A stretch of 64,000 bases of DNA from Glycomyces sp. NRRL B-16210 (GTDB lineage Bacteria; Actinomycetota; Actinomycetes; Mycobacteriales; Micromonosporaceae): contig NZ_JOGR01000010.1 in the NCBI RefSeq assembly GCF_000719515.1, positions 372,001-436,000 on the forward strand, written 5' to 3'. Below are positions 41,991 to 49,871 of the stretch, one piece after another. A program made the position numbers and the translations under genes. The notes below the pieces were generated by a model. It saw only the letters and a program-made list of their open reading frames with translations. It searched no databases and had not been told where the DNA came from. The number at the start of each line of letters is the position of its first letter. Within the stretch, counting starts at the first letter, position 1.

Positions 41991-43200
41991 GTCCGGCCGT
42001 GGCGTCCCAGTCGATCGTGTAGGCGTACTGCCAGGCGGTCTTCTCCGGAGTCGTGAAGCGCTCCATGAAGAACGGCATCAGCGCGTCCCTGAAGCGGGCG
42101 GCGATCGGCCCTGCGGCCTTGGACTGGTTGGTGCGCGCGGCCGCGGCGATCACGCGCTCGACGCGGGCCCTGCGCGCCCGGGTGTAGGCGGTGAAGGCTC
42201 GGTCGATCGGCAGGTCGCGCAGGCACCGGGCGAGTTCGACCGCCGATTCGATCGCGAGGCTCGCGCCCTGGCCCGAGGAGGGCGAGGTGGCGTGCGCGGC
42301 GTCGCCGATGATCGCGATCCGGCCCTTGGACCACGCCGGGACGTGCGGCAGGTCCTCAAGGGGCGATGCGGGGATGAACGACTGCGGCGTCACGTGCTCG
42401 AGGATTCGCAGGGCCGGGCCCGCGTCGTCGGCGAAGGCCGCGCGCATCCGCTCCATCCACTGCGCGAACGTGGTCTCGCGCATGGCCTCTCGGTCGAGGC
42501 GCTTGTGCGGGAGGTTCGCGAACCATCCGGTGCGGTCGCCGTCGGAGACGTACCCGAAGAAGGCCCTGCGGCCGAAGATCATGTGGAAGGCCCCTCCGGT
42601 GGAGGGCACTCCCGCGGGGCCGTCGATGAACCCGCCGAGTCCGATGAGGCCGGTGTAGCGCGGGCGCGGCGCGGCCGGGTCGACCAGGCCCCGCGCGACC
42701 GAGCGGATGCCGTCGCAGCCGATGAGCAGGTGGGCCTCGGCGGTGGTGTGGTCGTCGAACTGGGCGATGACGCTGTGCCCGGTGTCCACGGCGTCCACGA
42801 AGCGCTTGCCGCGCGCGATCGGCACGCCGGCGTCCGCGGCGCGCTCCCTCAGCAGCTCGGCGACCCGCCCGCGCGGCAGCGTCACGTGCCCCGGCAGGTC
42901 CGGGTCGGCCTCGATCGCGCCGAGGACCTTGCCGGAGCCGGAGTGGATGACCATGCGCGGGGTGGGGATGCCCGCGGCGGCGAAGTCGGTGTCGGCGTCG
43001 ATCACCTTCAGCGCGCTCAGTCCGTTCGGGGCCAGCGTCAGCGGCCCGCCCTGCGTGTCGGCGCCGGTCGGGCGGGCCTCGAAGACCTGCGCCTCGATGC
43101 CGGCCTTCTGGAGGGCTAGGGCGGCGGCGGGGCCCGCGATGCCGCCGCCGACGATGAGGGCGCTGCGGGCCCGGCCCGTGGAATTCGATGCGTTCGTCAT
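41977..43200 (-). CDS. FAD-dependent monooxygenase (aromatic hydroxylase type)
   Basis: A 407-residue flavoprotein of the para-hydroxybenzoate hydroxylase class. The FAD-binding motif is ALIVGGGIAGPAAALALQKAG, the NADPH/FAD DG motif is LLIGCDGIRSVAR, and the second FAD motif is GRIAIIGDAAHATSPSSGQGASLAIE. Members hydroxylate aromatic or polyketide substrates, or inactivate antibiotics such as tetracyclines and rifamycins; this one cannot be assigned. I start at ATG 43200 because the longer frame begins at an unsupported TTG (43221). It lies alone between relA-side and sec genes and is not part of the conserved backbone. Confidence 0.88.
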   Translation of the reverse strand: MTNASNSTGRARSALIVGGGIAGPAAALALQKAGIEAQVFEARPTGADTQGGPLTLAPNGLSALKVIDADTDFAAAGIPTPRMVIHSGSGKVLGAIEADPDLPGHVTLPRGRVAELLRERAADAGVPIARGKRFVDAVDTGHSVIAQFDDHTTAEAHLLIGCDGIRSVARGLVDPAAPRPRYTGLIGLGGFIDGPAGVPSTGGAFHMIFGRRAFFGYVSDGDRTGWFANLPHKRLDREAMRETTFAQWMERMRAAFADDAGPALRILEHVTPQSFIPASPLEDLPHVPAWSKGRIAIIGDAAHATSPSSGQGASLAIESAVELARCLRDLPIDRAFTAYTRARRARVERVIAAAARTNQSKAAGPIAARFRDALMPFFMERFTTPEKTAWQYAYTIDWDATAGLSAR

Positions 43201-43345
43201 GGTCGCGACGGTATGGAGCAATCGGCCCGCACCGCGTCATCCTCCGGTAGCGTTCTGGATTCGACCGGGGATGTACGGGGAAAACGCTTCGGCGGACCCG
43301 GAGTGCTCATATAGTGATTCCGACTCACGTAGGGAGGGGTTCACC

Positions 43346-43555
43346 GTGGGGATGTCAGACAAGTTCAACGAGATCAAGGACAAGGTCGCGGACAACGCGG
43401 ACGATCTCAAGGACAAGGCCGGAGAGCTGTACAACAAGGCCAAGGAGTCTCCGGCAGGAGAGAAGATGGGCGGACCGAGAGGGTCCGCCCGCCGTTTCGT
43501 GCTCTCAGGTGCCCCTCAGCGGCGCTTGCGCCGCTTCGAGTTGTTCACGTTCTGA
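43346..43555 (+). CDS. Small CsbD/antitoxin-like helical protein with terminator hairpin inside the ORF
   Basis: A 69-codon ORF from GTG 43346 (GGGAGG eight bases upstream; an ATG follows two codons later). Residues 3-43 are a typical charged helical module, MSDKFNEIKDKVADNADDLK then KAGELYNKAKESPAGEKMGG, like CsbD or MT0933-type antitoxin proteins. After residue ~43 the sequence enters a terminator hairpin (43468-43490) and then the antisense 3' end of secF. None of the three forward frames has a stop before about 43520. Either a 3' end was lost by deletion, or the transcript terminates before its stop codon and yields a non-stop mRNA. Confidence 0.62.
   Translation: MGMSDKFNEIKDKVADNADDLKDKAGELYNKAKESPAGEKMGGPRGSARRFVLSGAPQRRLRRFELFTF
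43468..43490. terminator. Shared terminator of secF and the CsbD/antitoxin-like gene
   Basis: A perfect 9-bp stem GGGCGGACC/GGTCCGCCC with a GAGAG loop, followed on the plus strand by GCCGTTTCG. It lies 26 bases beyond the secF stop and inside the opposing small ORF. Confidence 0.8.
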
Positions 43556-44709
43556 CGGGGCCGGGATCCTCCCCCGGTCCGCACCGGCGCGGGCTCCTCC
43601 AGCAGCTCCAGCGGGAGCTCGTCGGTCTTGGCCCGCACGAGGCGGTCGTCATCGTCGTCCTCGGCGGCGCGGCTCTGCGCGCCCTTGCGGGCGGGCCTGT
43701 CGTCCTCGGGCTCGCCGGCGCGCTTGGAGGCGATCTTCTGGTTGTGCCTCCGGTAGACGGCGCTGCGCTCGGCCAGGTCCACCAGCCACGGCGCGGCCAG
43801 GAAGATCGAGGAGTACGTGCCGACCACGATGCCGACGAACAGCACCAGCGCGAGGTCCTTGAGCGTGCCGACGCCGAGCAGGCCCACGCCGATGAACAGC
43901 AGCGCCCCGACCGGCAGCGCGCCGATCATCGAGGTGTTCAGCGAACGCATCAGCGTCTCGTTGATCGCGTCGTTGACGCCCTCGCCGAAGGTCTTCTGGC
44001 GGCTCTGGAGCAGGTGCGCGGTGTTCTCCTGGACCTTGTCGAACACGACCACCGTGTCGTACAGCGAGTACGCCAGGACCGTGAGCGCGCCGACCATCGT
44101 CGAGGGCGTGACCTCGAAGCCGACCAGCGAGAACACGCCCGCGATGAGCAGCCCGTCGTAGGCGAGGGCCGCGACCGCGGCGATCGCCATGCGCCGCTCG
44201 AAGCGCAGCCAGATGAACACGGTGATGAGGACCAGGAACACGATGAGCGCGAGCAGGGCCTTCTGGGACACCGAGGCGCCCCAGGTGGCCGAGACGGTCG
44301 CCGTGGCGATGTCGGAGGTCTCGGCGCCGACCGCGTCCGCCATGGCCTGGCGGATCTCGGCGGCCGTGTCCACGTCCGTGGCCGTGGTGCGGATGACGAA
44401 GGCCTGGTCGTCGCCGGTGCCGGTGGACTGGCCGGAGGCGATCTCCGCGCCCGCGGCGGCCGCGGCGGCCTCGACCTCGGTGATGGTCGTGCCGTTGGCC
44501 GGCACGGTGTACTGGTTGCCGCCGGCGAAGTCGATGCCCAGCGAGAAGCCCTTGAAGACCATGACGGCCACGCACAGGGCGCCCATGATCGCGGCGATGA
44601 GGTACCAGCGCTTGCGCTTGGCCACGAACTGGAAGTCGGTGCGGCCGCGGTAGAGCTTGCTCCAGACGGAGAGGCGCTCGGTCTCGGCGTTCTTCTGATC
44701 AGTGCTCAT
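43516..44709 (-). CDS. secF: Protein translocase subunit SecF
   Basis: A 397-residue membrane protein that works with SecD to drive proton-motive-force-dependent completion of Sec export. It begins with a cytoplasmic segment, then helix 1 (RWYLIAAIMGALCVAVMVF), the FSLGIDFAGGNQY motif and a periplasmic P4 domain. Five more helices follow, including VGALTVLAYSLYDTVVVFDKVQENT and NTSMIGALPVGALLFIG. The C-terminus (about 65 residues) is basic and disordered, ending NNSKRRKRR. ATG 44709 lies nine bases after the secD stop, with AAGGA upstream. Length is normal for actinobacteria. Confidence 0.97.
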   Translation of the reverse strand: MSTDQKNAETERLSVWSKLYRGRTDFQFVAKRKRWYLIAAIMGALCVAVMVFKGFSLGIDFAGGNQYTVPANGTTITEVEAAAAAAGAEIASGQSTGTGDDQAFVIRTTATDVDTAAEIRQAMADAVGAETSDIATATVSATWGASVSQKALLALIVFLVLITVFIWLRFERRMAIAAVAALAYDGLLIAGVFSLVGFEVTPSTMVGALTVLAYSLYDTVVVFDKVQENTAHLLQSRQKTFGEGVNDAINETLMRSLNTSMIGALPVGALLFIGVGLLGVGTLKDLALVLFVGIVVGTYSSIFLAAPWLVDLAERSAVYRRHNQKIASKRAGEPEDDRPARKGAQSRAAEDDDDDRLVRAKTDELPLELLEEPAPVRTGGGSRPRQNVNNSKRRKRR

Positions 44710-44718
44710 AACCGTTCC

Positions 44719-46575
44719 TTAAGCGCGCGAGGCCGAGGTGCCGGACGACGACGGGGCCGCCTTGGTGTGGAGCCCGGACAGCCTGGTGTTGTCGAGGAGC
44801 TTGCCGCGCGTGAGCAGTTCGGCGACCGGGTGGGTGAACAGGAAGACCACCAGGAGGTTCACGATGGTGGACAGGCCGAGCGCGAAGGCGAACGCGCGGA
44901 CCGGGCCCAGCGCCACGAAGTACAGGACCAGCGCGGCGATGATCGAGATGGTGTTGGCCGACAGGATCGTCCGCCTGGTGCGCACCCAGCCCCTGGGCAC
45001 CGCCGAGCGGGCCGAGCGGCCGTCGCGCATCTCCTCCTTGATCCGCTCGAAGTACACGACGAAGGAGTCGGCGGTGATGCCGATGGCGACCACGAACCCC
45101 GCGACGCCGGCGAGGGTGAGCGTCAGGCTGATCTGGGAGCCCAGCAGCGCCACCGTCGGGTACAGCACGAGCGTGGCGACCGTGAGGCTGCCGAGGACGA
45201 CGAACCCGAGCATCCGGTAGTAGACGAGGCAGTACAGGAACACCAGCGCCAGGCCGATGACCATCGCCATCAGGCCGGCCTCGAGCTGCTCCACGCCGAG
45301 GGTGGCGGTGACCTCGTTGACGGTCTCGACCACGAACGTGGTCGGGAGCGAGCCGAAGTTGAGCTGGTCGGAGAGCTGGCGGGCCTCCTCGGAGGAGAAG
45401 TCGCCGGAGATCTGCGTCGAGGTCTTGGAGACCTCGCGGATGGTCGGGGCGCTGACGACCTCGTTGTCGAGGACGATGGCGACCTGCGAGCCGAGGCCCG
45501 CGGTGGTCATCGCGCCCCAGTTCTCGGCGCCGGCGGTGGTGAACTGGACGTTCACGACGAACCGGTTGGGGTTGGCCTGGTCGGTGCCGACGTCCGCCGA
45601 GTCCACGTCCGAGCCGAGCACGGTGGCCGGCTGGAGGAGGTACTTGTACGAGAACATCAGGTCCGGGTCCTCGTCGGTGGCCGGCTCGGGAGCCGAGCAC
45701 GCGGTCACCTCGATGTCGGCCTCCTGGACCGCGCCGGGCGGGCGGTTGTCGAGCTGCGCGCAGGTCACCTGCGGGACGAAGAACTGGACCGATGCCGGGA
45801 GAAAGGAGACCTCTTCGGGAGTGAGGTCTCCGAACGGGTCCAGGAGCGCCATGGTGGTCTCGTCGGCCGGGGGGCCGGTCAGCGACTGGGCGGTGGCGGC
45901 CGCGTCGGGGCCGACCTTCTCCCACACGCTGTCGAGGGTGATCACGACGTCGTCGGTGGTGGGGGCCTGGCCGTTGCCGGCGGGCTCCTCCTCCTCGTCG
46001 GTGGCGGCCTCGTCGGTCGCCTCCTCGGAGCCGTCGTCGGCGGGGGCCTCTTCATCGGCGGGGGCTTCGGCGTCCTCGTCCGCGGACGCCTCGGCGTCCT
46101 CGTCGGGGGTGCCGGCCTCGCCCAGGGCCTCCTCCAGTGCGGAGTAGTCGGGCGTGGAGTTGGTGACGAGGCGGAACCGCAGCTCGGCGGGGGCGCCGAC
46201 GTCGCGGAGGGATTCCTCGTCGATGTCGTCGCCGGCCACGTTGACCACGATGTTCTCGGTGCCCTCGACGAACACCTCGGGCTCGGCGACGCCGGTGGAG
46301 TTGACGCGGCCCTCGATGATCTGGCGCGCCTGCTCCATGGTCTCGGCCGTGGGGGCGGCGTTGGAGCCCTGCTGGTAGGCGGTGAGCGTCATCGACAGCC
46401 CGCCCTGAAGGTCGAGACCGAGCTTCGGGGTGGGGAACTTCCAGCCGGCGCCCGCGAGCGCGGACACCCACAGGAGCACGAGGAGCGCGGTCAGTGCCAG
46501 GAAATAGGTGGCGACTGGCTGGCGCTTGCGCTGGATCTTCTTCCGTGGGCGGTCAGCGCCCGTTACTGAAGCCAA
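44719..46575 (-). CDS. secD: Protein translocase subunit SecD
   Basis: A 618-residue partner of SecF. Helix 1 is YFLALTALLVLLWVSALAG, then the LGLDLQGGLSMTLTA motif and the large periplasmic P1 domain. Residues ~157-201 are an unusual run of E, D and A inserted in P1. The C-terminal five-helix domain includes GLMAMVIGLALVFLYCLVYY, the VAGFVVAIGITADSFVVYFE motif and GKLLDN near the end. Start is TTG 46575, with GGAAGAG upstream. secD-secF is an operon; yajC lies 277 bp upstream in the RNA sense order, past a hairpin. Confidence 0.97.
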   Translation of the reverse strand: MASVTGADRPRKKIQRKRQPVATYFLALTALLVLLWVSALAGAGWKFPTPKLGLDLQGGLSMTLTAYQQGSNAAPTAETMEQARQIIEGRVNSTGVAEPEVFVEGTENIVVNVAGDDIDEESLRDVGAPAELRFRLVTNSTPDYSALEEALGEAGTPDEDAEASADEDAEAPADEEAPADDGSEEATDEAATDEEEEPAGNGQAPTTDDVVITLDSVWEKVGPDAAATAQSLTGPPADETTMALLDPFGDLTPEEVSFLPASVQFFVPQVTCAQLDNRPPGAVQEADIEVTACSAPEPATDEDPDLMFSYKYLLQPATVLGSDVDSADVGTDQANPNRFVVNVQFTTAGAENWGAMTTAGLGSQVAIVLDNEVVSAPTIREVSKTSTQISGDFSSEEARQLSDQLNFGSLPTTFVVETVNEVTATLGVEQLEAGLMAMVIGLALVFLYCLVYYRMLGFVVLGSLTVATLVLYPTVALLGSQISLTLTLAGVAGFVVAIGITADSFVVYFERIKEEMRDGRSARSAVPRGWVRTRRTILSANTISIIAALVLYFVALGPVRAFAFALGLSTIVNLLVVFLFTHPVAELLTRGKLLDNTRLSGLHTKAAPSSSGTSASRA

Positions 46576-46645
46576 TGGTCGGTCTCTTCCTCAGAACTCG
46601 GATAGGGGCAGGCGCCGCGGTGACCTGCGCAGACGCTAGCGGGCG

Positions 46646-46669
46646 CCGGTCGGCCTCTCGGCCGACCGG
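46646..46669 (-). terminator. Hairpin between yajC and secD
   Basis: A 9-bp stem CCGGTCGGC/GCCGACCGG with a six-base loop lies in the 277-bp gap 46576-46852. It may end or attenuate transcription from yajC into secD. The rest of the gap shows no gene; TAGNNT-like boxes are present but not decisive. Confidence 0.6.
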
Positions 46670-46852
46670 AGGGAGTGGGCCCTCGGCGCTGCTTGCGAGC
46701 CGTAGTGTCGGCTAGCACACGTATCCTCGGCGCGGCTCATTCTAGGACGGCGGCCTTTGTCGGCTCTGCCCGCCCTGGGTGCGGCCGGATCGAAGCGGGT
46801 CCGCGGTGTCCGGTCCCGGTGGGCGCGGGCGGGCCCGAGGGCCCGTCGCGGC

Positions 46853-47296
46853 CTAGTACTCCTTGCGGTCGGAGTTGCCCGCGTGCTTGTCCTTGCCCTC
46901 GCCGCCGGTCTCGCGGAGCTTGTCGAGGTCTTCGTCGGTGAGGGTCGCCTCGGCTTCGGTGACGGTCTCCTCCTCGGCCTCGGGCTCGGTCTCGGCGGGG
47001 GTGATGACCTTGGCGATGGCCTGGCGGGCGAAGACGAGGAAGGTGTCGTCGCTGGCTTCGAGGGTGACGGACTCGTCGTCGGAGTCGACGACGGTGCCGT
47101 AGAGCCCGCCGATGGTCATGACGCGGGCACCGGGGGCGACCGTGTTCTGCATGTCCTGCTGTTCGCGCTGGCGCTTCTTCTGCGGGCGGATCATCACGAA
47201 GTACATGAGGGCGATGAAGCCCACGATCATGATGATGAACATGAAGTTCCCACCGCCGGTGCTGTCCTGCGCGAGGACGTCTGCGGATGCAAGCAC
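46853..47296 (-). CDS. yajC: Preprotein translocase accessory subunit YajC
   Basis: A 147-residue single-pass membrane protein associated with SecDF. The helix is FMFIIMIVGFIALMYFVMI (about 18-36), followed by RPQKKRQREQQDMQNTVAPG and the conserved MTIGGLYGTVV. The C-terminal ~50 residues are strongly acidic. The GTG start at 47296 has GAAAGG seven bases upstream. The order ruvB-yajC-secD-secF is conserved in actinobacteria. Confidence 0.95.
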   Translation of the reverse strand: MLASADVLAQDSTGGGNFMFIIMIVGFIALMYFVMIRPQKKRQREQQDMQNTVAPGARVMTIGGLYGTVVDSDDESVTLEASDDTFLVFARQAIAKVITPAETEPEAEEETVTEAEATLTDEDLDKLRETGGEGKDKHAGNSDRKEY

Positions 47297-47396
47297 GATG
47301 GTGCCTTTCGTCGTGGATGGTCGCGTTCTGTGTCGGTGACGTGGGCGGAGTCTATCGGGTGGAACGCGCCGCCCGGGCCGCCGCCTAGGGCCAACC

Positions 47397-48458
47397 CTAC
47401 GCGTCTCCCGAGCCGAACAGCCCTTCGGCGGTGGGCGGGGTCAGGCCGAGGTGGTGCCAGGCGGCCGCGGTGGCGACGCGTCCGCGGGGGGTGCGGGCGA
47501 GGAGTCCGGCGCGGACGAGGAACGGCTCGCAGACCTCTTCGACGGTGTCGGGCTGCTCCCCCACGGCGACGGCGACGGTGGTGAGGCCGACCGGTCCGCC
47601 GTTGAAGGTGGTCACGAGGGCGCGCAGGACGGCGCGGTCGAGGCGGTCGAGACCCAGTTCGTCCACGTCGTAGAGGGCGAGGGCGGCGGCGGCGACCTTG
47701 GCGTCGATGGTGCCGTCGGCGCGGACCTGGGCGAAGTCGCGGACGCGGCGCAGGAGCCGGTTGGCGATGCGGGGGGTGCCGCGGCTGCGCCCGGCGATCT
47801 CGGCGGCCCCGGCGGCGGTGACGGCCACGTCGAGGATGCCCGCGGAGCGGGTGACGATCGCTTCGAGTTCGGAGCGGTCGTAGAACTCCAGTTGCCCGAG
47901 GAACCCGAAGCGGTCGCGCAGGGGCCCGGTGAGGAGCCCGGCGCGGGTGGTGGCGCCGACGAGGGTGAACGGTTCGAGTTCGAGCGGGATGGCGGTGGCC
48001 CCGGGGCCCTTGCCGACGATCACGTCCACGCGGAAGTCCTCCATGGCGGTGTAGAGGAGTTCTTCGGCGGGGCGGGCGATGCGGTGGATCTCGTCGATGA
48101 ACAGCACCTCGTTCGGGCCGAGGCTGGTGAGGATCGCGGCGAGGTCGCCGGAGCGCTCGATGGCGGGCCCGGAGGTCTGGCGCAGGCCGACGCCGAGTTC
48201 GGCGGCGACGATCATGGCGAGGGTGGTCTTGCCGAGTCCGGGCGGGCCCGACAGCAGCAGGTGGTCCGGCGAGGCGCCGCGGCGGCGGGCGCCTTCGAGG
48301 AGGAGGCTGATCTGCTCGCGGACGCGGGACTGGCCGATGACGTCGTCGAGCTTGCCCGGGCGGATGCCCTCCTCGACGAGCCGGTCGAGCTCGGTGGCCT
48401 CGGCGGCGGTGAGCGCCGCGTCCCACTGCTCGGGGGTGAAGTCTTCGGGCTGGTCCAT
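47397..48458 (-). CDS. ruvB: Holliday junction branch-migration ATPase RuvB
   Basis: A 353-residue AAA+ motor that drives branch migration with RuvA. Walker A is LSGPPGLGKTTLAM, Walker B VLFIDEIHRI, sensor 1 VGATTRAGLL and the arginine finger region RDRFGF. The C-terminal winged helix includes RGRVATAAAWHHLGL. It begins MDQPEDFTPEQWDAAL, an actinobacterial variation. ATG 48458 is three bases past the ruvA stop, so it is translated by coupling. Confidence 0.97.
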   Translation of the reverse strand: MDQPEDFTPEQWDAALTAAEATELDRLVEEGIRPGKLDDVIGQSRVREQISLLLEGARRRGASPDHLLLSGPPGLGKTTLAMIVAAELGVGLRQTSGPAIERSGDLAAILTSLGPNEVLFIDEIHRIARPAEELLYTAMEDFRVDVIVGKGPGATAIPLELEPFTLVGATTRAGLLTGPLRDRFGFLGQLEFYDRSELEAIVTRSAGILDVAVTAAGAAEIAGRSRGTPRIANRLLRRVRDFAQVRADGTIDAKVAAAALALYDVDELGLDRLDRAVLRALVTTFNGGPVGLTTVAVAVGEQPDTVEEVCEPFLVRAGLLARTPRGRVATAAAWHHLGLTPPTAEGLFGSGDA

Positions 48459-48461
48459 GGC

Positions 48462-49061
48462 TTAGCGCTTCCCGAGGAGTCGGATGGCCTGCTTGAGGAG
48501 GGTGGGCACGTCGGTGCCGTCGGCCCCTTCGGCGTCGAGCTGCTCGATGGCCGTCTCGGCCTCCTTCGCCGACCAGCCGAGGGCCTGGAGGCCCTGCCCG
48601 ACCTGGACGCGCCAGCCGCCGGGGCGGCCGGCGGCCTGCTTGGGGACGTTGCCGAGGTCGACGGGGCCGATCTTGTCGGCGAGGTCGAGGACGATGCGCT
48701 CGGCGCTCTTCTTGCCGACGCCGGGGATGCGCGAGAGCGTCGCGGTGTCGGCGGTGGCGATGGCGTGGCGGATCACGTCGGGCCGCAGCGCCTCGATGGC
48801 GTCGCGGGCGATGCGCGGGCCGATCTTCTGCGCGTTCTGAAGCAGCTCGAACAGGTCCCGCTCCTCGGCGGTGTTGAAGCCGTGCAAGGTGATCGAGTCC
48901 TCGCGGACGATCGTGGAGATCGCCAGGACGGTCTCGGCGCCGACCTTGAGGTTCGCGAGCGTGTGCGCTCCGGCGTGCACGGCGTAGCCGACCCCGCCCA
49001 CGTCCACGACGGCGTAGGCCTCCCCCACGGCGGCGACGGTTCCGGTGAGCTGCGCGATCAT
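48462..49061 (-). CDS. ruvA: Holliday junction DNA-binding protein RuvA
   Basis: A 199-residue tetrameric junction-binding protein. Domain I begins MIAQLTGTVAAVGEAYAVVD with the OB fold, domain II has helix-hairpin-helix motifs (LSRIPGVGKKSAERIVLDL), and domain III (residues ~150-199) contacts RuvB. I chose ATG 49061 because AGGAAG lies six bases upstream and domain I starts there. The ATG overlaps the ruvC stop by 4 bp (ATGA). Confidence 0.97.
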   Translation of the reverse strand: MIAQLTGTVAAVGEAYAVVDVGGVGYAVHAGAHTLANLKVGAETVLAISTIVREDSITLHGFNTAEERDLFELLQNAQKIGPRIARDAIEALRPDVIRHAIATADTATLSRIPGVGKKSAERIVLDLADKIGPVDLGNVPKQAAGRPGGWRVQVGQGLQALGWSAKEAETAIEQLDAEGADGTDVPTLLKQAIRLLGKR

Positions 49062-49591
49062 CGGGCACTTCCTCTCGGCGCCTGGGAGCGGGCGGCGGCC
49101 GCGGCGATGCGGGCCTTGACGCCGCCGCGCCACAGGTGGCAGATCGCGATGGCCAGCGCGTCGGCGGCGTCGGCGGGCTTGGGCGCGGCCTGGAGGCGGA
49201 GGATGCGGGTGACCATGGTGGTGACCTGGCGCTTATCGGCGGTGCCGTTGCCGCACACGGCGTTCTTCACTTCGGAGGGGGTGTAGGTCTCGGTGGGCAG
49301 TCCCAGGCGGGCCCCGGCGAGCAGGGCGATGCCCGAGGCTTGGGCGGTGCCGATGACACTGGCCACATTGTGCTGGCTGAAGACGCGTTCGACGGCGACG
49401 GCCTCGGGGCGGTGGGCCTCCAGCAGGGCTCGCAGTCCATCGTCGAGGGCGAGCAGTCGTTCGCCAAGGGGCGCTTCGGGGTCGGTGCGGACCACGTCGA
49501 CGGCGACCATCGTGCCGGGCGCTCCGGGTCGTCCTTCGACGACCCCCACGCCGCAGCGGGTCAGGCCCGGGTCGATCCCCATGACGCGCAC
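49058..49591 (-). CDS. ruvC: Holliday junction resolvase RuvC
   Basis: A 177-residue endonuclease that cuts Holliday junctions. It starts VRVMGIDPGLTRCGVGVVE with the first catalytic aspartate. VAVERVFSQHNVASVIGTAQ carries the catalytic glutamate, and PADAADALAIAICH carries the last two acidic residues. The GTG at 49591 has AGGAGG five bases upstream. The frame stays open to 49801 but without RuvC similarity. It heads the ruvC-ruvA-ruvB operon. Confidence 0.97.
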   Translation of the reverse strand: MRVMGIDPGLTRCGVGVVEGRPGAPGTMVAVDVVRTDPEAPLGERLLALDDGLRALLEAHRPEAVAVERVFSQHNVASVIGTAQASGIALLAGARLGLPTETYTPSEVKNAVCGNGTADKRQVTTMVTRILRLQAAPKPADAADALAIAICHLWRGGVKARIAAAAARSQAPRGSAR

Positions 49592-49871
49592 GCGCTCCTC
49601 CTGTCGCTCGGTTCGCGTCAGCTTATCCGCCCCCACCGACCGTCGCTTCGCAAGAGCGCCCGCGGGCGCGTTCGGGGCCCGCGATGGTGCGACGGGTGTG
49701 GCCGGAGAACGCTGCCGTGGCCTTGCCCATAAACCACTTGCCGGTCGGCTAGCGGCGTGGTTGTGTAGTAGGGGACCGGACACTCCGCGCGCGCCTCTCA
49801 TCGGCGATCAAGGCGGGCCGCGAATCCGGCGCCCCCATCTCCGCTCCGCACACCACTGGTTTGGACTCACT

